Below, one piece after another: positions 44,399 to 48,607 of a DNA stretch of 48,607 bases. Every line of letters starts with the position of its first letter. Within the stretch, counting starts at the first letter, position 1. The notes under the pieces were generated by a model. The model was given only the letters and a program-made list of their open reading frames with translations. It was not told the DNA's origin and searched no databases. The DNA lies in NCBI GenBank assembly GCA_937958015.1, contig CALGOA010000074.1:1-48607 (forward strand). Direction: 5' to 3'. Source of the DNA: an uncultured Acidimicrobiales bacterium. Lineage in GTDB: Bacteria > Actinomycetota > Acidimicrobiia > Acidimicrobiales > SZUA-35. The position numbers and the translations under genes were made by a program.

Positions 44399-44475
44399 CG
44401 TTCGGGACCCGATCGGTCGGTTCGGGCGGGTTGGGGGACAGGTTCGGAGTTTCGACGCTGGACTAGGGTGCGGTC

Positions 44476-44784
44476 ATGCGTCGTCTGGGAATCCTCGGAG
44501 CCGTCGTCGTGTCGATGGTCGTGCTCGCCGGTTGCGCCGCCGGTGGTGACACCTACGCGACCGAACAGGCAGGGTTCTTCAGCGGGGTCTGGCACGGGTG
44601 GATCGCTCCCTTTGCTCTGATCGGTCATCTGTTCGATGATCAGATCCGCATCTACGAGACCAACAACACCGGCATCTGGTACGACGTCGGCTTCTATATC
44701 TCGGTCATTTCCGGGTTCGGTTCCCTGTCGTTGCGGCGTCGCAAACCGGCCAAGAAGGCCAAATCGTCCGATCGAGGCGGCTGA
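44476..44784 (+). CDS. Small lipoprotein-like membrane protein
   Basis: 102 aa. N-terminal signal with lipobox VVLAGCAAGG (Cys at about 21), then GFFSGVWHGWIAPFALIGHLF (a hydrophobic, Trp/His-rich segment about 34-55) and YDVGFYISVISGFGSL (second segment), ending in a basic tail (RRRKPAKKAK). The GxWHGWIxP pattern belongs to a widespread small hypothetical family. Function unknown. The start ATG 44476 is not preceded by a strong Shine-Dalgarno. Confidence 0.75.
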   Translation: MRRLGILGAVVVSMVVLAGCAAGGDTYATEQAGFFSGVWHGWIAPFALIGHLFDDQIRIYETNNTGIWYDVGFYISVISGFGSLSLRRRKPAKKAKSSDRGG

Positions 44785-44796
44785 CACCGACCGAAC

Positions 44797-45065
44797 TCGC
44801 CACTGCTTGTGGTAGCAGGGTCGCGCTGGGACGCGAAAGCGTGCTGAAAGCCCAGCAAACGCATAAAACCCTCAAAGAATGGGCCATCCGGGGTTGCCAA
44901 GGTCTATATGACAGTGGTGTAATTACACCGGAGCAAGCAATGACGAGCGTAGCGTCTCGTCGGGCTGCGGTGGGGGATAGAGCTTCTCTGTTCCCGCGCC
45001 TCAGTTCGACAGCCTGGTTCGTCAGGCCGATATATGACTGGCCCCTAGCCACGAGGACACCCTAA
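44797..45065 (+). ncRNA. Highly structured non-coding region upstream of whiB (leader or small RNA candidate)
   Basis: The 281-bp gap before whiB has several good hairpins: CTGCT/AGCAG (44803-44818); GCTGGG/CCCAGC (44825-44830 with 44851-44856) enclosing ACGC-GAAA-GCGT with a GNRA tetraloop and an 8-nt bulge; the perfect palindrome GGTGTAATTACACC (44916-44929); GACGAG/CTCGTC (44942-44961); CCTG/CAGG near 45014-45027. Its third-codon GC in any frame is much lower than in neighbours, so the 74-codon open frame there (GTG 44841) is not supported as a gene. I cannot match it to a known riboswitch; a long 5' leader of whiB or a separate RNA are both possible. Confidence 0.4.
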
Positions 45066-45353
45066 ATGGCACGCAAACAACTCATGATCGACACGTCCTG
45101 GCAGGCGTATGCCAACTGCCTCGGCGTAGACCCGGACCTTTTCTTCCCCGAGCGCGGCGCATCGACCCGCGAGGCGAAAGAAGTCTGTCGCGGTTGTGTC
45201 GTGAAAGACGATTGTCTCGAATATGCCCTCGCCAGTGGCGAGAAGTTCGGGATCTGGGGCGGCATGAGCGAACGTGAACGCCGCCGTATCCGTCGCCAGC
45301 GGGCCCAGGAACGTGCCCTGCGGGCCGCAGCTCTGGCCGGCGAATCGGCCTAG
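45066..45353 (+). CDS. WhiB-family iron-sulfur transcription factor
   Basis: 95 aa. Four cluster-binding Cys in the usual spacing: one in ANCLGVDPDLFFPE, then CRGC and C in VKDDCLEYAL. The Wbl signature FGIWGGMSERERRRIRR follows, then an Arg-rich DNA-binding tail. Length and sequence are nearest to WhiB2/WhmD-type regulators of division, but the subtype call is weak. WhiB proteins bind sigma region 4 and respond to redox. Upstream lies a long structured region; downstream are tatA and a SigE-like gene. Confidence 0.95.
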   Translation: MARKQLMIDTSWQAYANCLGVDPDLFFPERGASTREAKEVCRGCVVKDDCLEYALASGEKFGIWGGMSERERRRIRRQRAQERALRAAALAGESA

Positions 45354-45386
45354 TCGGCAGCGGTCGTTTCAGCGAGCGACCTATCC

Positions 45387-45405
45387 ACACCGCAAAGAGC
45401 GGTGT
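45387..45405 (+). terminator. Hairpin between whiB and tatA
   Basis: ACACCGC and GCGGTGT form a perfect 7-bp stem with loop AAAGA, 34 bp after whiB. A TACAAT hexamer (45405-45410) follows directly and could be the -10 of a tatA promoter, so this may be terminator, operator or both. Confidence 0.4.
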
Positions 45406-45441
45406 ACAATGAGTCCACACTCGTAAAAGGAGGAGGATCGC

Positions 45442-45618
45442 ATGCGCGGACCTCAAGGCTGGGAATTCATCATCATTCTGGTTCTGGTTCTGGTGCTCTT
45501 CGGAGGCGCCAAGATCCCCCAGCTCGCCCGAAACCTCGGCCGAGCCCAAAAGGAATTCAAAGACGGCATCGAAACCGGCGCTTCCGAGTCCTCCAAGGAG
45601 TCTGATAGCGCTGTCTGA
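45442..45618 (+). CDS. tatA: Sec-independent protein translocase subunit TatA
   Basis: 58 aa. Exports folded twin-arginine proteins with TatBC. One transmembrane helix (WEFIIILVLVLVLFGGAKIP) is followed by the amphipathic helix (QLARNLGRAQKEFKDGIE) and a short polar tail. The FG-K-P-x-L-A-R-x-L-G pattern favours TatA/E over TatB. The Shine-Dalgarno is strong, AAAGGAGGA. The last eight bases overlap the probable start of the downstream sigma gene. Confidence 0.93.
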   Translation: MRGPQGWEFIIILVLVLVLFGGAKIPQLARNLGRAQKEFKDGIETGASESSKESDSAV

Positions 45619-46129
45619 CGTTGCATCGGTACCCACTTGGGAAGAGATAGCAACCGAACACGGACGGTTCCTGTACGCACTGGCGTACCGGCTTGCTGGA
45701 AATCATCATGATGCGCAGGACGTCGTCCAAGACGTCCTGATTCGGGTTGAACGTGGCCTTGCCACGTATCAGCCCGGCAATATCGAAGGCTGGCTCAGCC
45801 GCATCACTACCAATGCGTTCCTCGACCGCGTCCGCAAGAAGAACCGGCGCCCAACGGTGGCCCTGCCCGATGAACCGGATCGAATCATCGAAGGTTCCGC
45901 CGGCGCCGACGCCGAACTGGCCCAGGAAACCCTTCCGGACGATCTCCAGCAGCTTCTGAGCAACCTTTCGATCGACTATCGGGTGCCGGTTGTGCTGAAG
46001 GACGTCGTCGGATTCAGCTACGAGGAGATCGGCGAGTCGCTGGACATTCCTCTCGGAACGGTTCGAAGCCGCATTCACCGGGGACGGGCGCAGTTGCGTT
46101 CGGCTCTCGAAGGGGTGACCGAGCCATGA
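45611..46129 (+). CDS. ECF sigma factor, SigE-like, with probable CTG start
   Basis: 172 aa. Region 2 is FLYALAYRLAGNHHDAQDVV (about 20-40), then GNIEGWLSRITTNAFLDRVR, the 2.4-like segment typical of actinobacterial SigE. Region 4 is YRVPVVLKDVVGFSYEEIGE then DIPLGTVRSRIHRGRAQLR. No in-frame ATG, GTG or TTG exists before a GTG at 45857, which would remove all of region 2. The frame is open back into tatA and CTG 45611 has AAGGAG (45595-45600) at 10-nt spacing. The N-terminus would be (M)SDVASVPTWEEIATEHG. Function: envelope-stress-type transcription. Confidence 0.88.
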   Translation: MSDVASVPTWEEIATEHGRFLYALAYRLAGNHHDAQDVVQDVLIRVERGLATYQPGNIEGWLSRITTNAFLDRVRKKNRRPTVALPDEPDRIIEGSAGADAELAQETLPDDLQQLLSNLSIDYRVPVVLKDVVGFSYEEIGESLDIPLGTVRSRIHRGRAQLRSALEGVTEP

Positions 46130-46344
46130 GCGGTCCGGTGTACGACGTTAACTGGTTCTCCGGTTCTGAGGAGCCGTGGGAACAACAGATCGCCTCGTTG
46201 CTTGGCAGTCTGCCGCCGGTTGAACCGCCGGAGGGATTTCTGGAGAAATTGGCCGAGAACGGGCCCCGAATCAGTTCGCCGTACACACTCGACGCCGAGA
46301 CGCCCTTTTCGTTCCCGGTGATCGAGAACGACCAGGACGACTGA
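46126..46344 (+). CDS. Tiny cytoplasmic protein, putative anti-sigma or sigma modulator
   Basis: 72 aa, acidic, without Cys, without membrane segment. ATG overlaps the sigma stop by four bases (ATGA). IASLLGSLPPVEPPEGFLEKL resembles the N-terminal sigma-contact segment of some actinobacterial membrane anti-sigma factors, here without the zinc motif or anchor. The position downstream of sigma mimics rseA in the sigE-rseA-htrA-tatB loci of mycobacteria and streptomycetes. An anti-sigma role is inference. Confidence 0.6.
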   Translation: MSGPVYDVNWFSGSEEPWEQQIASLLGSLPPVEPPEGFLEKLAENGPRISSPYTLDAETPFSFPVIENDQDD

Positions 46345-46414
46345 AACCGGCGACGTTCCGCATCGGGCCCATGCCGCCGGCTAGAACGTGACGAACCCCC
46401 GAACGAACGCGCAA

Positions 46415-46438
46415 GAGCCCCGGCCGAAGCCGAGGCTC
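46415..46438 (-). terminator. UUCG-tetraloop hairpin terminator of the second whiB
   Basis: On the minus strand GAGCCTCGGC-TTCG-GCCGGGGCTC: a 10-bp stem (one U-G pair) with the very stable UUCG loop, followed by TTGCG. It lies 73 bp after the end of whiB (46511) and also faces the 72-aa gene. Confidence 0.7.
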
Positions 46439-46510
46439 GTTCACTCGGTAGGTGTGCGTCGTGTGAGCGCCTGAAGCGGCGATCGTTCCCCGAGACCGGT
46501 GCGGGTCTGG

Positions 46511-46825
46511 CTACTTGGCCGAGACCGGAAAGATGGCGATTTCGTCGCTGTGAGCTGGGGTTGTGAGGTCAACAGCCGTCTCAGCCAGTGCCGCTCGAGC
46601 GGCGATCCGGCGGCTCTTGAGGATGCGTCGCCGCTGACGTTCGGAGGCTCCGCCCCACACGCCGTGATCGATGCGCATGTCGAGCGCATGGTCGAGGCAG
46701 GGTTCCTTCACCGGACATGAGGCGCAGATCTTTTTGGCCGCTTCGACCCCCACACCGTCGCTCGGAAAGAAGACCGACGGAGGGTGGTTGTTGCAGTTGC
46801 CTTGCGCCATCCACGTTGTTTCCAT
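46511..46825 (-). CDS. WhiB-family iron-sulfur transcription factor (second)
   Basis: 104 aa. Cys in AQGNCNNHPPSVFFPSDG, then CASC and EPCLDHAL in the usual C-x23-C-x2-C-x5-C layout, followed by HGVWGGASERQRRRI. The C-terminal 35 residues are longer and less basic than in the first WhiB. Start METTW at 46825 keeps the usual Trp before the first Cys; MAQG at 46810 is an alternative. The promoter contains three TGGAAC repeats (minus strand). Confidence 0.93.
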   Translation of the reverse strand: METTWMAQGNCNNHPPSVFFPSDGVGVEAAKKICASCPVKEPCLDHALDMRIDHGVWGGASERQRRRILKSRRIAARAALAETAVDLTTPAHSDEIAIFPVSAK

Positions 46826-46837
46826 ACACCTACAGAC

Positions 46838-46861
46838 GTTCCAGAGTTCCAGATGGTTCCA
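46838..46861 (-). promoter_or_regulatory. Three direct TGGAAC repeats upstream of whiB
   Basis: On the plus strand GTTCCA at 46838, 46846 and 46856 (8 and 10 bp apart), 13-36 bp before the whiB ATG. Candidate operator or 5' UTR element; no regulator identified. Confidence 0.3.
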
Positions 46862-46951
46862 ATTCCCTAGAAGTTTTTTAGGTATCGCTACTCAATCAGA
46901 CCCTCCCACAGGGGCCCAGACCGCCATTTTGACCAGTACGATGGCGCCGGT

Positions 46952-47269
46952 ATGAGTGATGTCGAAGTAGCCGAACTTGCTGAGCCGGTGGCCTATGCCG
47001 TCATCACCTACCTCGGACCGGTAGCTCCCCATTGGGACATTCGGGCCAACTACGGTGATCCCGCGCTGATCGAGGCGTTTCGGAGCCGGGTGAATGCCCG
47101 CCTGCTGCTGATTCCCCGCCACGACCCGCAGTTCAATCGGAACAAGCTCCGGGTGAACCGGGACGCCGAGCGTGAGCTCATCAAACTCGACTGGGATCTC
47201 GGCGACGTGGTGGAGGAAGCCGGAGCCGGACGTCCGCCCAGCGAAGATCCCCGCCGCCCTCGCAACTAG
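46952..47269 (+). CDS. Conserved hypothetical protein
   Basis: 105 aa. Begins MSDVEVAELAEPVAYAVITY; the middle has WDIRANYGDPALIEAFRSRV and LLLIPRHDPQFNRNKLRVNR, the end is acidic then Pro/Arg-rich. No signal or membrane segment; likely cytoplasmic. I do not recognise a family. Divergent from whiB and 14 bp before the ROK kinase, so possibly cotranscribed with it. Confidence 0.65.
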   Translation: MSDVEVAELAEPVAYAVITYLGPVAPHWDIRANYGDPALIEAFRSRVNARLLLIPRHDPQFNRNKLRVNRDAERELIKLDWDLGDVVEEAGAGRPPSEDPRRPRN

Positions 47270-47283
47270 TCGAACCCTGCGCG

Positions 47284-48222
47284 ATGACCAAGATCATCGG
47301 AGTTGATCTAGGCGGCACGAAGATTCTTGCTCGCATGGTCGACCCCACGACCGGCGAGTCCAAAGGGCGCGTAAAACGCCCCACCCCCAAAACGGGCCCG
47401 GCCGATGTGTTGGCCAAGGTTGCCGACGTCGTCGACGAACTCGACCCCGATCGCCAGTGTGAAGCGGTCGGAATCGGTGTTCCCGGCCTCGTCACCCAGT
47501 CCGGCGTCGTCACCTTGTGCCCCAACATCAACGGTTGGGACTCGCCGGTTGACGTCGCCAGCATTCTGAGCGAACGACTCGACCGAACCGTTGCGGTTGG
47601 CAACGACGTGAACGTCGGCGCGCTGGCCGAACACCGGGTCGGTGCCGGCCGTGGATTTTCCGACATGGCCACCGTGTTCGTCGGCACCGGAGTTGGCGGC
47701 GGTCTGGTGCTGAATGATCGTCTGGTCGCCGGCGACCGCGGCATGGCCGGTGAGATCGGCCACGTGACCACCCACGTCGGCGGTCGAACCTGCGGCTGTG
47801 GAGGCAAAGGCCATATGGAGGCCTACGCCGGCCGGGCGGGACTCGAAGCCGAAGCTCGCCGTCGACACGCTGCGGGCGACGAAAACGAACTGGTGCGTCT
47901 CGCAGGAGAGGGTCGTATCAAGAGCAGCTTCATCGAGAAGGCCATCAAGGCCAATGACCCGGTCACGCTGGAGTTGATCGATGAAGCGGTCGAGGCGTTG
48001 GCGATATCGATCGGATCGATGGCCACGCTGCTCGACCTGCCCATGGTCGTTCTCGGCGGGGGAGTGGTCGATCGGCTCGGCCAGGACTTTCTGGATCGCA
48101 TTCACTCCTCACCGTCGTTTGGTGGATTCGGTTCCCACGTTTGTGAACTCCGCCTGGCGCAACGTCTGGACGACGCCGGCGTCGTTGGCGCTGCGATCCT
48201 GGCGGCTGACGCTTCGACCTGA
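47284..48222 (+). CDS. ROK-family glucokinase
   Basis: 312 aa. Phosphorylates glucose (likely) with ATP or polyphosphate. N-terminal phosphate loop GVDLGGTKILARMV, sugar-binding VAVGNDVNVGALAEH, GEIGHVTTHVGG with the catalytic His region, and the zinc motif CGCGGKGHMEAYAG (His replaces the last Cys, as in many glucokinases of this family). The second phosphate motif is VVLGGGVVDR. The start ATG follows ACCCTGCG with a weak Shine-Dalgarno. A regulator role is excluded because there is no N-terminal helix-turn-helix. Confidence 0.92.
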   Translation: MTKIIGVDLGGTKILARMVDPTTGESKGRVKRPTPKTGPADVLAKVADVVDELDPDRQCEAVGIGVPGLVTQSGVVTLCPNINGWDSPVDVASILSERLDRTVAVGNDVNVGALAEHRVGAGRGFSDMATVFVGTGVGGGLVLNDRLVAGDRGMAGEIGHVTTHVGGRTCGCGGKGHMEAYAGRAGLEAEARRRHAAGDENELVRLAGEGRIKSSFIEKAIKANDPVTLELIDEAVEALAISIGSMATLLDLPMVVLGGGVVDRLGQDFLDRIHSSPSFGGFGSHVCELRLAQRLDDAGVVGAAILAADAST

Positions 48223-48306
48223 CCACTTCCGTGCCTGCAGCCGGTTGGATGGCGACAACATTGAGGGCGTTCTGGCTGTTGGGATCACCGTCGGATGTAG
48301 CTGCCA

Positions 48307-48607
48307 TCAGGAATTTGGAGAGTTGGTGGATCCGGATAGGAGGTCACGGAGGGCGTCGGCGGCGGGGTGATCCAGTCGGTCCGACCGCTGAACGGCGATC
48401 AGTCGACGATGCAGGAGCGGCTTCTTCCTGGCCCGGGCCAAAGGTTCGGGACCTGACTCGGCCTGGCTGACCGGTAGAACGGTCCACCCCATGCCCAGCT
48501 GCACCATCTGCTGGAGAACCTCGGGCTGATGGGATTCCGCCACTACGTCGAACGGCGCGCCCAGCGCCGCCAGCTCGGTTGCGATCAGCGAACGGGTATG
48601 CGACGTG
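48307..48607 (-). CDS. LysR-type regulator, C-terminal part (5' end outside window)
   Basis: About 99 residues of the effector-binding domain are visible: RSLIATELAALGAPFDVV, ESHQPEVLQQMVQLGMGWTV then LPVSQAE, typical of the second lobe of LysR regulators. The helix-turn-helix lies beyond the window. Convergent with the ROK gene; target unknown. Confidence 0.75.
   Translation of the reverse strand, partial: TSHTRSLIATELAALGAPFDVVAESHQPEVLQQMVQLGMGWTVLPVSQAESGPEPLARARKKPLLHRRLIAVQRSDRLDHPAADALRDLLSGSTNSPNS

Noticed and set aside
44841..45065. A 74-codon open frame directly before whiB
   Set aside because: Third-position GC is far lower than in neighbouring genes and the frame crosses several hairpins; treated as non-coding leader instead, though part of it (LKEWAIRGCQGLYDSG) reads like protein.
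45857..46129. A 90-aa protein starting at GTG 45857
   Set aside because: It is only the C-terminal half of the SigE-like factor; the frame is open and homologous for another 82 codons upstream.
1..48607. CRISPR arrays, rRNA, tRNA and prophage genes
   Set aside because: No regularly spaced repeats, no conserved RNA motifs and no phage structural or integrase proteins were found by reading.

Overview
The window comes from a high-GC actinobacterium. It has two WhiB proteins, a SigE-type ECF sigma factor next to tatA, a PcrA-type UvrD helicase, actinobacterial malate dehydrogenase and succinate dehydrogenase types, and frequent ATGA/GTGA gene overlaps. The gene set and codon use fit class Acidimicrobiia (Ilumatobacter/Microthrix-like), but that placement is inference. 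Most of the window is chromosomal housekeeping. I found no rRNA, tRNA, CRISPR array, transposase or phage gene.

Layout. 1-3.5 kb: ribonucleotide reductase nrdA-nrdB (minus strand, nrdB cut by the window edge) with two NrdR-like boxes. 3.8-9.0 kb: a small RHH-like protein, exonuclease III, PcrA helicase, a membrane protein with a metal-less Rieske-like end, and a CpdA-like phosphodiesterase. 9.0-13.2 kb: a self-contained block of two divergent, paralogous sigma-factor/membrane-protein pairs, bracketed by two near-identical 127/128-bp repeats. 13.2-18.0 kb: sucCD, a cell-wall amidase and purH. 18.1-21.8 kb: an asymmetric heterodimeric ABC exporter. 21.8-27.8 kb: a TadG-like protein, dienelactone hydrolase, mdh, a Lin0512 protein, an MFS exporter and a possibly truncated DUF4214 protein. 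27.8-32.3 kb: a tightly overlapped operon of two dynamin-like GTPases, an SCP2-like protein and an Fpg/Nei glycosylase. 32.5-38.0 kb: a DUF368 lipid-carrier transporter, a hypothetical protein and the sdhCAB operon. 38.0-44.2 kb: a remnant of a DUF3052-like gene fused to the end of a probably inactive GH2 gene, then a VWA/MoxR pair lying between copies of a second repeat family. 44.4-46.8 kb: a lipoprotein, a highly structured non-coding leader, whiB, tatA, a SigE-like sigma factor that appears to start at CTG, a tiny putative anti-sigma factor and a second whiB. 46.9-48.6 kb: a hypothetical protein, a ROK glucokinase and a partial LysR regulator.

Main themes. sucCD, mdh and sdhCAB supply three TCA-cycle steps. 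Stress control is concentrated in two places: the WhiB/TatA/SigE cluster and the repeat-flanked double sigma block. The most unusual items are the repeat-bounded mirror-image sigma modules, the structured RNA-like region before whiB, two probable CTG start codons, and the GH2/DUF3052 junction, which looks like a rearrangement scar.
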